DNA of 11,778 nucleotides from Syntrophorhabdus sp. (GTDB lineage Bacteria; Desulfobacterota; BSN033; UBA1163), in NCBI GenBank assembly GCA_020724025.1, contig DYHU01000100.1:1-11778 (forward strand), written 5' to 3'. Position numbers and translations under genes: made by a program. The notes under the pieces were generated by a model. That model saw nothing but the letters and a program-made list of their open reading frames with translations. It had not been told where the DNA came from and made no database searches. This document shows positions 1-6,741 of this stretch, piece by piece. The stretch's first letter is position 1; every line of letters starts with the position of its first letter.

Positions 1-1440
1 ATGAAACGCATTGTCACCAAAGAGGATTACATCCAGAGTCTTAAAGACCTTCATCATTTGGTCTATTACAATGGGAAACGTGTGGAGGATGTCACTGAAC
101 ATCCTGCCCTCCGTCCGCACATTGAATCCGCTGCTCTCACCTACGAGCTCGCACTTCGACCTGAACATGAGGACCTGATGACGGCCACTTCCCATTTAAC
201 AGGTAGGAAGATCAACCGATTCACCCACATTCATCAGAGCGTGGATGACCTGATCAAAAAGGTTCAGATGCTTCGTCTCATTGCCCACGAAACAGGCTCC
301 TGCTTTCAACGATGCGTGGGATTTGATGCCTTAAATGCCACCTACATGACGGCTTATGATATTGATCAAAAATATAAGACCGATTACTTCGAACGATTTA
401 AGAAGTACCTGATCCACGTCCAGGAAAGCAATGTCATGTTAGTGGGCGGAATGACCGATCCCAAAGGAGACAGGTCGCTTCCTCCGGGCAAGCAATCAGA
501 TCCTGACCTCTTCACCCATGTCGTAGAGCGGCGATCGGATGGCATCGTCATCCGAGGAGCCAAGGCCCACATGACCGGTGGCATTAATTCCCACGAAATT
601 CTGATCATGCCCACTCAGGCGATGAAGGAGGAGGACCGGGATTATGCCCTGGCCTGCGCATTTCCTCTTAATGCGCCAGGGGTCATTCTCATCTTCGGCC
701 GCCAGACCAATGAAGAGAGGAAGTTTGAGCAGGGGATCGATGCCGGCAATCCTTTCGGGGCTGTGGGAGGAGAGGCGCTCATCATCTTTGAAAATGTCTT
801 TGTCCCCTGGGAACGGGTTTTCCTCTGCGGTGAATACGACATGGCAGGTCTGCTTGTGGAGCGGTTTGCAACCTTGCATCGACAGAACTACGGGGGTTGT
901 AAAGGAGGGGTTTCGGATGTCCTCGTGGGGGCTACGGCTTTGGCTGCTGAATATCAGGGGACTGCCGGCGCTTCTCATGTCAAAGAAAAACTGGCAGAGA
1001 TGATTCACCTGGCTGAGACGATCTATGCAGGATCAGTAGCCTGTTCTGCCATGGGATATAAAACTCCATCAGGAGCTTATTACCCGGATCCACTTCTCGC
1101 GAATACAACCAAACATAATGTCACACGCCATATTTATGAAATCTCTCGCCTGGCCCATGATATCGCTGGAGGAATCATTGCCACCATGCCTTTTCAGGGC
1201 GATCTGGAGAGCAGCGAGGTGGGACGCTATGTGAAGAAATATCTGGCGGGCGCCAAAGGAATTCCCGTTGAAGACCGTATGAAGATTCTCAGGTTGATTG
1301 AGAATATGAGCGGAGGAACAGCACTGATCGAGTCCATGCATGGCGCAGGCTCCCCACAGACTCAGAAGGTTATGTATGGCCGGCTGGGAAATTTAGAGCA
1401 GAAAAAACGCTGGGCCAAACGCATTGTGGGAATTGAATGA
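1..1440 (+). CDS. abfD: 4-hydroxybutyryl-CoA dehydratase family protein (radical [4Fe-4S]/FAD dehydratase)
   Basis: 479 aa, close to the usual 480-490 aa of the family. Characterised members (Clostridium aminobutyricum AbfD) dehydrate 4-hydroxybutyryl-CoA to crotonyl-CoA by a ketyl-radical route and also isomerise vinylacetyl-CoA. The fold is shared with HpaB-type flavin monooxygenases, but those lack the cluster. Here all four cluster ligands can be placed: C101 and C105 (CFQRC), H293 and C300 (HRQNYGGC), with the same spacing as C99/C103/H292/C299 of AbfD. Y297 and K301 next to them and E258 (GGEALIIFENV) also fit the AbfD active site. It should therefore be a true oxygen-sensitive dehydratase and cytoplasmic. 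The ATG is the first base of the window, so its ribosome site and any upstream operon partner cannot be seen. A decayed second copy of its 3' end lies at 1947-2116. The exact acyl-CoA substrate is unproven, since related clades may use other hydroxyacyl-CoAs. Confidence 0.88.
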   Translation: MKRIVTKEDYIQSLKDLHHLVYYNGKRVEDVTEHPALRPHIESAALTYELALRPEHEDLMTATSHLTGRKINRFTHIHQSVDDLIKKVQMLRLIAHETGSCFQRCVGFDALNATYMTAYDIDQKYKTDYFERFKKYLIHVQESNVMLVGGMTDPKGDRSLPPGKQSDPDLFTHVVERRSDGIVIRGAKAHMTGGINSHEILIMPTQAMKEEDRDYALACAFPLNAPGVILIFGRQTNEERKFEQGIDAGNPFGAVGGEALIIFENVFVPWERVFLCGEYDMAGLLVERFATLHRQNYGGCKGGVSDVLVGATALAAEYQGTAGASHVKEKLAEMIHLAETIYAGSVACSAMGYKTPSGAYYPDPLLANTTKHNVTRHIYEISRLAHDIAGGIIATMPFQGDLESSEVGRYVKKYLAGAKGIPVEDRMKILRLIENMSGGTALIESMHGAGSPQTQKVMYGRLGNLEQKKRWAKRIVGIE

Positions 1441-1459
1441 TTGAAATGGATAGCAGTAG

Positions 1460-1514
1460 GGTGGATCAAGCGAAGCCCTGCACCGCATGGTGTTCAGGGC
1501 GAAGCGGATCCACC
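1460..1514. repeat. Intergenic hairpin repeat (GGTGGATC...GATCCACC)
   Basis: An imperfect inverted repeat sits 19 bases after the abfD stop. The outer arms are GGTGGATC (1460-1467) and GATCCACC (1507-1514). Inside them GCCCTG (1475-1480) pairs with CAGGGC (1495-1500), and CACC (1481-1484) pairs with GGTG (1489-1492). The internal loops carry AAGCGAA and GAAGC. From memory, it resembles a widespread intergenic repeat with GTGGAT-AAGCG-type arms in proteobacterial genomes. It lies between two convergent genes, so it could also act as a two-way transcription stop, but no T-run follows on either side. Confidence 0.6.
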
Positions 1515-1562
1515 TTACAAGGTCTGGTTTGTCAACCAAGTGAGAAGGTTGAATTTCTAAAT

Positions 1563-1829
1563 TTATTTTGATTTCTCTTCTACTTCTCTCCAGAAATCCT
1601 CGTGCTGAATACCACCCCCGTCTCGAATCTGTTGTCTTGCCAAACTTAACATCTTCTGAAACTTAGGCGAGTAAGCTAACGTCAACCGCTCTATCTCATC
1701 TTCATCGTCAACGGAGAGCAATACTGCTGTCGGCTTCCCGTTTCGGGTAACAACCACCGGACCCCGTTTGCTTTCCCTTAGAAATGCACTAAACCGTGCT
1801 TTCACATCGGCCACAGAAGCAATTTTCAT
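1563..1829 (-). CDS. Phd/YefM-type antitoxin, probably orphaned
   Basis: 88 aa. The N-terminal half has the Phd/YefM pattern: a start KIASVADVKARFSAFL followed by GPVVVTRNGKPTAVLLSVDD, the dimeric DNA-binding fold that binds the TA operator. The C-terminal tail (about residues 50-88), rich in charged residues, would be the toxin-neutralising arm. The ATG has an excellent ribosome site (GGAGGAGGTG) that lies inside the end of the upstream toxin stub, and it overlaps the toxin stop by 4 bases (ATGA), showing original translational coupling in toxin-first order. The partner toxin is truncated and its own promoter is gone, so expression would have to come from read-through of the zinc dehydrogenase at 3162-2113 or from a cryptic promoter. 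The family call is firm; activity is unknown. Confidence 0.85.
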   Translation of the reverse strand: MKIASVADVKARFSAFLRESKRGPVVVTRNGKPTAVLLSVDDEDEIERLTLAYSPKFQKMLSLARQQIRDGGGIQHEDFWREVEEKSK

Positions 1830-1948
1830 AGTTTCACCTCCTCCCCGCCAATAAACAAGCGATTCCCTTCTTTCACACCGATCGCCAATATGTACACTTC
1901 ATGAGATTCTATATTTATATTATAGAAGACTCCTTGTAAAGCTTGCAT
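1826..1948 (-). pseudogene. C-terminal stub of a RelE/ParE-like toxin
   Basis: About 39 residues, from QALQGVFYNINIE through EVYILAIGVKEG to the stop at 1826-1828, look like the last beta strands of a RelE/ParE-superfamily toxin (typically about 85-100 aa). The first 50 or more residues are missing. Upstream of about 1946 the same frame runs into sequence antisense to an abfD 3' end, which is not toxin sequence. An ATG created at the junction (1948-1946) could give a 40-residue peptide, and a longer antisense frame starts at 2110, but neither restores the toxin core. Overlap with the antitoxin start at 1829 confirms that the two formed one module. It is most likely inactive. Confidence 0.72.
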
Positions 1949-2116
1949 GAAGATTCTCCGGTTTATTGAGAACCTGAGCGGGGAAACAAAGCTCTGATCG
2001 AGTCCATGCATGGCGCAGGATCGCCTCATACCCAAAAGGTGATGTATGGATGACTGGGCAACCTCGATCAGAAAAAACGCTGGGCCAAACGCATTGTAGG
2101 GATTGAACAAACCTAA
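1947..2116 (+). pseudogene. Decayed 3' end of a second abfD-like gene
   Basis: Positions 1947-2107 align with the abfD 3' end at 1279-1437 at about 85% by hand count, over roughly 159 bases. Two long identical stretches carry the IESMHGAG and QKKRWAKRI codons. Differences fall mostly at third codon positions, so this was a diverged paralogue under selection, not a fresh duplicate. It is broken by a 2-base insertion at about 1984-1986 and an in-frame TGA at 2050-2052 (probably CGA to TGA). The original stop was probably TAA at 2114-2116, giving an end of IEQT. Everything 5' of the methionine codon is lost and replaced by the toxin stub on the other strand. Confidence 0.85.
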
Positions 2117-3162
2117 TTTATAATAACGACGATGCGGATGGGGTTTCCGATTTTTTTGTGAAGATGATCCAATACTTTATTCACGTCTTCCAGTGGAAAT
2201 CTTTCCGTGATGGAATCTGAAAGGTCCAATTTACCGCTGGCAACAAGGGCAACGACGTTTTGAATTTCCAATGTCGTGGAACCGTAAGAACCGAGGAATG
2301 ATAATTCAGTACGAACAAACGTAGTCGGTGGAGGAAGTGAAATCATTTCAGGTCCGAGTCCTACGACCACTATCCTCCCCCCTACCCTCACACACCTGAC
2401 AGCCTGATCGATCGTCTCTTTAAGGCCGACAAACTCCACCGCCAGGTCTACCCCCCTTCCTCCGGTTATCTCTTTGATCTTCTCAATCGGATTCTCTTTT
2501 CGAGGATTGATCACTTCGTCAGCGCCGGCTTTCCGGGCCCTTTCCAGCGCCGAATCGATGGCATCCACACCAATAACCAGCGAAGCGCCGCAAACCTTTG
2601 CGATTTGAACTCCGTGGATGCCCAGGCCGCCACAACCAAAAACAGCAACCCTTTCTCCTGCTTTGAGGGCTCCTCTATTGGCAATGGCATGAAAAGGTGT
2701 GGCCACGGCATCGACAATGATCCCTCCTTGATCAAATGGGATATTCTCGGGTAGTTTCACAAGGTTTTGAACAGGGACCCGCAGGAATTCCGAAAGCCCT
2801 CCCTCAACGTGGATTCCAATAACACGCCGGGTCAAACAGATCTGTGAGTTTCCGGAAAGACAATTGACACATTTACCGCAGGTGATAAAAGGATTAATGG
2901 TCACTCTATCTCCAATCTTCCAGTCTTTGACCTCAGACCCTATTCCAAAGATCACTCCGGATGGTTCATGGCCCAGTGTCATGGGCGTGTAACTCGTCGG
3001 GGTCACTCCCTCGTAAACAATATGAATATCCGAACCGCAGATGCCGCAGGCCTTGATTTCCACTAAAACATTCCCCGGGCCTAATTTGGGAACAGGGATC
3101 TTATCTATTCTTAGGGGTTTACCCACCTCATAAAATCTTGCCGCCTTCATCTTTTCTGTCAT
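2113..3162 (-). CDS. Zinc-dependent medium-chain alcohol dehydrogenase
   Basis: 349 aa cytoplasmic oxidoreductase of the MDR/threonine dehydrogenase-like group. Catalytic zinc ligands fit C42 (GICGSD), H65 and E66 (LGHEPSG) and D151 (VDAVATPFHA), the Cys/His/Glu/Asp set known from Thermoanaerobacter brockii ADH. The structural zinc site is C95/C98/C101/C109 (CGKCVNC...C). The Rossmann motif GCGGLG is at 176-181, and D200 at the end of the second strand favours NAD(H) over NADP(H). The start is the ATG at 3162 (MTEKMKAARF), with AGGGAG at 3176-3171, 8 bases upstream. A longer frame opens at 3252, but its extra 30 residues fit no MDR start and overlap the likely promoter of the divergent gene. 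The substrate is unknown; position beside abfD and the importer suggests an alcohol or hydroxyacid step of the same pathway. Confidence 0.85.
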   Translation of the reverse strand: MTEKMKAARFYEVGKPLRIDKIPVPKLGPGNVLVEIKACGICGSDIHIVYEGVTPTSYTPMTLGHEPSGVIFGIGSEVKDWKIGDRVTINPFITCGKCVNCLSGNSQICLTRRVIGIHVEGGLSEFLRVPVQNLVKLPENIPFDQGGIIVDAVATPFHAIANRGALKAGERVAVFGCGGLGIHGVQIAKVCGASLVIGVDAIDSALERARKAGADEVINPRKENPIEKIKEITGGRGVDLAVEFVGLKETIDQAVRCVRVGGRIVVVGLGPEMISLPPPTTFVRTELSFLGSYGSTTLEIQNVVALVASGKLDLSDSITERFPLEDVNKVLDHLHKKIGNPIRIVVIIN

Positions 3163-3209
3163 CGTCTTATCTCCCTTTCTCCCTGAGCGTAGGGCAAGAT
3201 TATCATAAA

Positions 3210-3225
3210 TCGACTCCCGGGTCGA
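3210..3225. promoter_or_regulatory. Imperfect palindrome upstream of the zinc dehydrogenase
   Basis: TCGAC (3210-3214) and GTCGA (3221-3225) form a 16-base imperfect dyad, 48 bases upstream of the zinc dehydrogenase start on its own strand. Beside it on the minus strand is TATGAT (3207-3202), a plausible -10 element, though I see no good -35. An operator overlapping the promoter is possible. The evidence is only symmetry and position. Confidence 0.3.
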
Positions 3226-3245
3226 GATTGAAGAATTAAAATCTA

Positions 3246-3272
3246 TTGACATAACTGGAACGGTTTGATAAG
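3246..3272 (+). promoter_or_regulatory. Possible sigma-70-type promoter for the binding-protein gene
   Basis: A perfect -35 hexamer TTGACA is at 3246-3251. The best -10 is GATAAG at 3267-3272 with a short 15-base spacer, and 17-18 base spacing offers only weaker matches (TAAGTA, AAGTAT). It sits in the divergent gap, about 105 bases before the binding-protein start. The -35 is convincing and the -10 is not. Confidence 0.35.
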
Positions 3273-3336
3273 TATGCCTTACTTCAATGAAAATATTTCA
3301 AACAAGAAGGAGGTGAAGAAGAAGATTTTTTAAAAT

Positions 3337-3356
3337 ACGTTTTGAAAAACGTTTCA
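3337..3356. promoter_or_regulatory. Overlapping palindromes, candidate operator in the leader of the binding-protein gene
   Basis: ACGTTTT-GA-AAAACGT (3337-3352) is a perfect 7-bp inverted repeat. A second dyad TGAAA-AACG-TTTCA (3343-3356) overlaps it. Together they carry ACGTTT twice as direct repeats 12 bases apart. The block lies 22 bases before the start codon at 3378, downstream of the proposed promoter, the usual place for a repressor site. The regulator is unknown. The second dyad does not fit the LacI/CcpA cre consensus because the central CG is off by one. Confidence 0.4.
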
Positions 3357-3377
3357 TTTAAAAGGAAGGAGGGAGAG

Positions 3378-4703
3378 ATGATGTCAGACCACATTTCGAG
3401 AAGAAGATTTTTAAAATATATGGGGGCCACCGCTTTATCGGCGGGTTCTCTCAGTTTGGCAGGAAAGGCCCTGGGGCAATCCAAAAGGCCCATTCCCACA
3501 ACTCCTATCAAAATTGCAGCGGTGAGTTTTTTGACCGGTGCGGCTGCAGCCCCTTTCGGTATCCCTGGTGATAATACTTATAAGATGTTGGCCGATGTGG
3601 TTAATAAGGAAGGCGGAATATTGGGCCGGAAGATAGACTTGGAGAGCAAAGATGAAGCAGGCGGTGTGGATGCCCAGGTCAAACTTTGTCGGAAATTGAT
3701 TCTCGAAGACAAAGTAGATGTTGTATTGGGCTACATCTCATCGGCATCCTGTTTGGCTGTCCTTCCACTCTCCGATGAATTGGGCGGTTTGATTGTAGCC
3801 TACGACTGCGGAACCCATGAGTTGATGGAGGGAGCCAAATCTCCTTATGAAGTCCCAAAATTTAAACTTGGTTTCAGGAGCAAAGCCCACCTTGGCATCG
3901 ATAATATTGCATTGGCTCTGTATATCAAAAAAAATTATCCCAAAATTAATAAAATAGCAGGCATCAACCAGGATTACGCCTGGGGAAGAGATAGCTGGCT
4001 CATCTTTGAAACAGCCATGAAGAAGCTGATGCCACAGGTGCAGGTGGTAAAAACCTTATGGCCTCCTCTTGGCAACACGGATTTTACTGCCCATATCAGC
4101 GCTTTGATGGGATCGGAACCGGATATCGTCCATTCTTCTCTCTGGGGAGGAGACGCGGTCACCTTCTCGAAGCAGGCATTAGGAATGGGTTATTTTAAGA
4201 AGATTAGAATGGCTTATTCCCGCGGTGAGCCCTATCCGCAAGAAGTGGGAAAGGATTATCCCGAAGGGCAGATTATCTGCTGCGCTGGAACTCACTACTT
4301 TCTATTTACGCCAAAAGACAAAGCTTCTGCAGACCTGCAGAAATGGTTTGTAGGAGAATATCAGAAGAGATACGGAAAATACCCCACCTATCCCTGTTAC
4401 CATGCCTTTCAAGCATTTTACGCCTATAAGCATGGCGTAGAAAAGGCTGCCAAGGCAGTGGGGGGGTGGCCAACCGTTGAAGAAATTTCAAAGGCTTTGA
4501 CAGGCATAACCTTCCCAACTCCATCGGGGATGTTGACGATCCGAGAGGATCACAACGGCATTGAAGACTGTTTGGTCGGGATTACAAAACTGACACCCAA
4601 GTATCCCTTCCCGATTCTTGACAAAATGGAGGTCTTCCCAGCCGCTCAGGTCAACGCCCCGGTCGGAACAAAAACAGTAGACTGGATCAATAGCTGGAAG
4701 TAG
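3378..4703 (+). CDS. HAAT-family ABC transporter substrate-binding protein (LivK-like), Tat-exported
   Basis: 441 aa periplasmic binding protein of the Peripla_BP_6 type, normally paired with the LivHMGF-type permease and ATPases that follow. A twin-arginine signal is visible: SRRRFLK at residues 7-13, then a hydrophobic stretch (GATALSAGSLSLAG) and a likely signal-peptidase cut near ALGQ (residues 31-34). The mature part starts with IKIAAVSFLTGAAAAPFG, the ligand loop typical of this fold, and continues with GGILGRKIDLESKDEAG and SDELGGLIVAYD. Starts at 3378 and 3381 are adjacent ATGs and both fit the AGGAGG at 3367-3372; I chose the first. Tat export implies the protein folds in the cytoplasm first. 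HAAT proteins bind branched-chain amino acids, amides, aromatic acids or short carboxylates, so the ligand cannot be read from sequence. A hairpin repeat follows at once, which may protect this mRNA and raise its level over the permease genes. Confidence 0.9.
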   Translation: MMSDHISRRRFLKYMGATALSAGSLSLAGKALGQSKRPIPTTPIKIAAVSFLTGAAAAPFGIPGDNTYKMLADVVNKEGGILGRKIDLESKDEAGGVDAQVKLCRKLILEDKVDVVLGYISSASCLAVLPLSDELGGLIVAYDCGTHELMEGAKSPYEVPKFKLGFRSKAHLGIDNIALALYIKKNYPKINKIAGINQDYAWGRDSWLIFETAMKKLMPQVQVVKTLWPPLGNTDFTAHISALMGSEPDIVHSSLWGGDAVTFSKQALGMGYFKKIRMAYSRGEPYPQEVGKDYPEGQIICCAGTHYFLFTPKDKASADLQKWFVGEYQKRYGKYPTYPCYHAFQAFYAYKHGVEKAAKAVGGWPTVEEISKALTGITFPTPSGMLTIREDHNGIEDCLVGITKLTPKYPFPILDKMEVFPAAQVNAPVGTKTVDWINSWK

Positions 4704-4711
4704 CAGCCACC

Positions 4712-4756
4712 CCTCACCCCATCCCTCTCCCCTGAGGGGAGAGGGGAACGGTGAGG
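4712..4756. repeat. GC-rich hairpin repeat after the binding-protein gene (family A)
   Basis: Inverted repeat with outer arms CCTCACC (4712-4718) and GGTGAGG (4750-4756) and a perfect 10-bp inner stem (4723-4732 with 4736-4745) closed by the loop TGA. The same family recurs as a perfect hairpin at 8301-8349 with the loop TCA, so in opposite orientation. Placed 8 bases after a stop codon, it could end or slow transcription or shield the 3' end of the upstream mRNA, in the way REP elements do behind malE. It lacks a T-run. Confidence 0.75.
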
Positions 4757-4787
4757 AGTGCTTTGGGCATTTGAACATTGTGTAATT

Positions 4788-4807
4788 CCTGCCTGCCGGC
4801 AGGCAGG
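4788..4807. repeat. CCTGCC/GGCAGG palindrome (family B)
   Basis: A perfect 20-base palindrome made of CCTGCCTGCC followed by its complement. With a 2-base bulge it extends into AATTCC and GGAATT flanks. A relative with the same CCTGCC/GGCAGG arms but a long insert lies at 8215-8254. This GC-rich motif is common between genes in many uncultured bacteria (recalled, not searched). Confidence 0.65.
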
Positions 4808-4875
4808 GGAATTTATTTGTGATTTGGGATTTGGTGATTGGAATCTAAATTATTTATTGTGGCAGGATTAGGAAT

Positions 4876-5742
4876 ATGTGGATTATTTACACCTTGAATG
4901 GTTTATATTTTGCCGCCCTTTTATTTCTCATCTCCCTGGGACTTAACATTATCCTGGGAGTCATGGGAATTCTCAACCTGGCCCATGGTTCCTTATATGC
5001 GATTGGCGCCTTTATCGCCGCCTGGGTCATCATTGCTATCGGGATGAAAGTCCCAACATTCTTTATCTATGTAATGCTCTTGAGTGGATTGGTGCTGGCA
5101 GGCATCGTTGGGTTTTTAATGGAAAAATCCTTAATCAGATTCATGTATAAACGCACCCTTGAGTACCAGCTCCTACTCACCTTTGGAGCGCTGATGCTTC
5201 TTGAAGATGTCATCAAGATGATTTGGGGAGGACAGGCCTATTATGCCTCCGCCCCTTTTGATCTCTTGGGCAAAGTCGATATTTTTGGACATGTTTACCC
5301 GACCTACTTTCTATTTGTGATGCTCATCGCCTTAATCGCAGGACTGTTGATCTGGTTTTTTATGTCAAAAACGAAGTTAGGCATTATGTTAAGAGCCATC
5401 TCTCTGGATAGAGAAATGGCCACCGGATTGGGGCTTGATATTGACAGACTCAGTACATTTGCCTTTGTCCTTGGATCTGGATTGGCTGGTCTGGCCGGCG
5501 CTTTAGTCGTTCCAACGACTCCGGCCCTGTTGGGTTTTGGCCATGAGCCCCTCATCCTTGGTTTTATTGTGGTCGTCGTGGGGGGCCTCGGAAGCCTCAA
5601 GGGCGCCCTGGCAGGTTCTCTCCTTGTGGGTTTTACAAGATCCTTTGGTATCGCCATCTTTCCAGAAATTGAATTGCCCTTACTATTCTTAATTGCCGGC
5701 ATTATTTTGGTCGTTAAACCAGAAGGTCTTTTTGGGAGATAG
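4876..5742 (+). CDS. livH: HAAT ABC transporter permease, LivH-like
   Basis: 288 aa inner-membrane permease (BPD_transp_2 family) with about eight hydrophobic segments. Family landmarks are GVMGILNLAHGSLYAIGAF near the N-terminus, the cytoplasmic coupling loop AISLDREMATGLGLDIDRL, and the C-terminal VVVVGGLGSLKGALAG segment. It should pair with the LivM-like subunit that follows 3 bases after its stop. The ATG at 4876 has only a modest ribosome site (AGGATTAGGAAT). The gene is separated from its binding protein by 172 bases holding two hairpin repeats, so it may have its own weak promoter or depend on read-through. Confidence 0.9.
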   Translation: MWIIYTLNGLYFAALLFLISLGLNIILGVMGILNLAHGSLYAIGAFIAAWVIIAIGMKVPTFFIYVMLLSGLVLAGIVGFLMEKSLIRFMYKRTLEYQLLLTFGALMLLEDVIKMIWGGQAYYASAPFDLLGKVDIFGHVYPTYFLFVMLIALIAGLLIWFFMSKTKLGIMLRAISLDREMATGLGLDIDRLSTFAFVLGSGLAGLAGALVVPTTPALLGFGHEPLILGFIVVVVGGLGSLKGALAGSLLVGFTRSFGIAIFPEIELPLLFLIAGIILVVKPEGLFGR

Positions 5743-5745
5743 AAG

Positions 5746-6732
5746 GTGTCTTTAAAAAGGATGATTCAAAACCCGAGATGGGCCATATATTGTTTGGTCT
5801 TCATTGCTTTATTATTTATCCCCAGAATTCTCTCCATCCATGACCTCATGCTCTTCGAATATGGAATAACCTTCGCCATTGTAGGATTGGGTTTCAATCT
5901 CCTTTTAGGATATACCGGCCTTTTATCTTTTGGTCACGGCGCTTATTTTGCGGCAGGGGCCTATACGGTCGCTATGATTGCGAAGTACCTTCCACAGGCC
6001 TATTCCCTCGAGATATTGATTCCATCAGCCCTCTTCTTTTCACTGGTACTCTCCATCATCTTCGGTTTTGTCTGTGTAAGGCATACAAAGATCTTTTTTT
6101 CGATCCTCGCTCTCTCTCTTTCCATGCTTCTCTTTGCATTATTATTCAAACTCTATCACCTTACAGGGGGGTCCGACGGACTTCGCGTCCCCCTTCCCAA
6201 TCTATTTGGCATGTCATTCAAGGGAATCAGGAGACCTGAGTTTCTTTCAGGAACCTATTACTATTTCTTGTTAGGGATGTTCTCAGTAAGCTTCCTCGTC
6301 ATGAAAGGAATTGTCAGCTCCCCTTTTGGTAAAGCCCTCCAGGCGATCAGGGACAATGAAGTACGGGCAGAGTTGATTGGCATTCGTGTTCATCGATATC
6401 GACTTTACGCATTTATTATCTCCGGAATGTTCGTTGGGTTAGGGGGCGCCCTATGGACTTTTGTGAATGGCCATGTCACGGCAGACTTGTCCCACTGGGT
6501 CTTTTCCGGCGAAATCGTTTATATGACCTTGCTGGGTGGCTTCGGAATCTTTGAAGGACCCATCATCGGCGCCATGATTTTTACCTACTTAAAGCTATAT
6601 GCCATGGGGAATACACAGTATTGGATGTTTGTGATCGGGGGAACGCTGATTGTCCTCGTCCTCCTCCTTCCAAATGGCGTCGCAGGAGCGGTTTCAAGTC
6701 TATGGACCCAACTAAAGAAGAAAATCAACTGA
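5746..6732 (+). CDS. livM: HAAT ABC transporter permease, LivM-like
   Basis: 328 aa second permease subunit with roughly nine or ten hydrophobic segments. Family landmarks are LGYTGLLSFGHGAYFAAGAYT (about residues 52-72), the coupling loop AIRDNEVRAELIGIRVHRYRLYAF and the late LLGGFGIFEGPIIGA segment. The start is GTG at 5746, with GGGAG at 5734-5738, 7 bases upstream. A later ATG at 5761 has a ribosome site that is too close. It follows livH by 3 bases and precedes livG by 9, so the four genes are one operon. There is no fused ATPase or extra domain. Confidence 0.9.
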   Translation: MSLKRMIQNPRWAIYCLVFIALLFIPRILSIHDLMLFEYGITFAIVGLGFNLLLGYTGLLSFGHGAYFAAGAYTVAMIAKYLPQAYSLEILIPSALFFSLVLSIIFGFVCVRHTKIFFSILALSLSMLLFALLFKLYHLTGGSDGLRVPLPNLFGMSFKGIRRPEFLSGTYYYFLLGMFSVSFLVMKGIVSSPFGKALQAIRDNEVRAELIGIRVHRYRLYAFIISGMFVGLGGALWTFVNGHVTADLSHWVFSGEIVYMTLLGGFGIFEGPIIGAMIFTYLKLYAMGNTQYWMFVIGGTLIVLVLLLPNGVAGAVSSLWTQLKKKIN

Positions 6733-6741
6733 GGGAATTTC

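Noticed and set aside
496..1008. 170-residue minus-strand open frame inside abfD
   Set aside because: It lies wholly opposite a well-supported gene with conserved cofactor ligands, its translation has no family motifs, and it has no convincing ribosome site. It is a shadow frame.
1..1440. 4-hydroxyphenylacetate 3-monooxygenase (HpaB)
   Set aside because: It shares the fold, but the C101/C105/H293/C300 cluster ligands are present with exact AbfD spacing. Flavin monooxygenases of the family lack them.
1826..2110. A 94-residue open frame on the minus strand read as an intact toxin gene
   Set aside because: Only the last ~39 residues resemble a toxin. The N-terminal part is exactly the antisense of the abfD remnant and has no protein-family character, so the frame is a fusion artefact of the deletion.
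3163..3252. 30-residue N-terminal extension of the zinc dehydrogenase from an ATG at 3252
   Set aside because: The extra residues match nothing typical of the family, the ATG at 3162 has a well-placed AGGGAG, and the extension would overlap the TTGACA element of the divergent gene.
3343..3356. LacI/CcpA-type cre site
   Set aside because: The half sites TGAAA/TTTCA look right, but the required central CG is shifted by one base. I kept it only as a general palindrome.
3342..3377. TTG start giving 12 extra residues on the binding protein
   Set aside because: No ribosome site fits it, and it would put extra residues ahead of the Tat signal. AGGAGG at 3367-3372 points to the ATG at 3378 or 3381.
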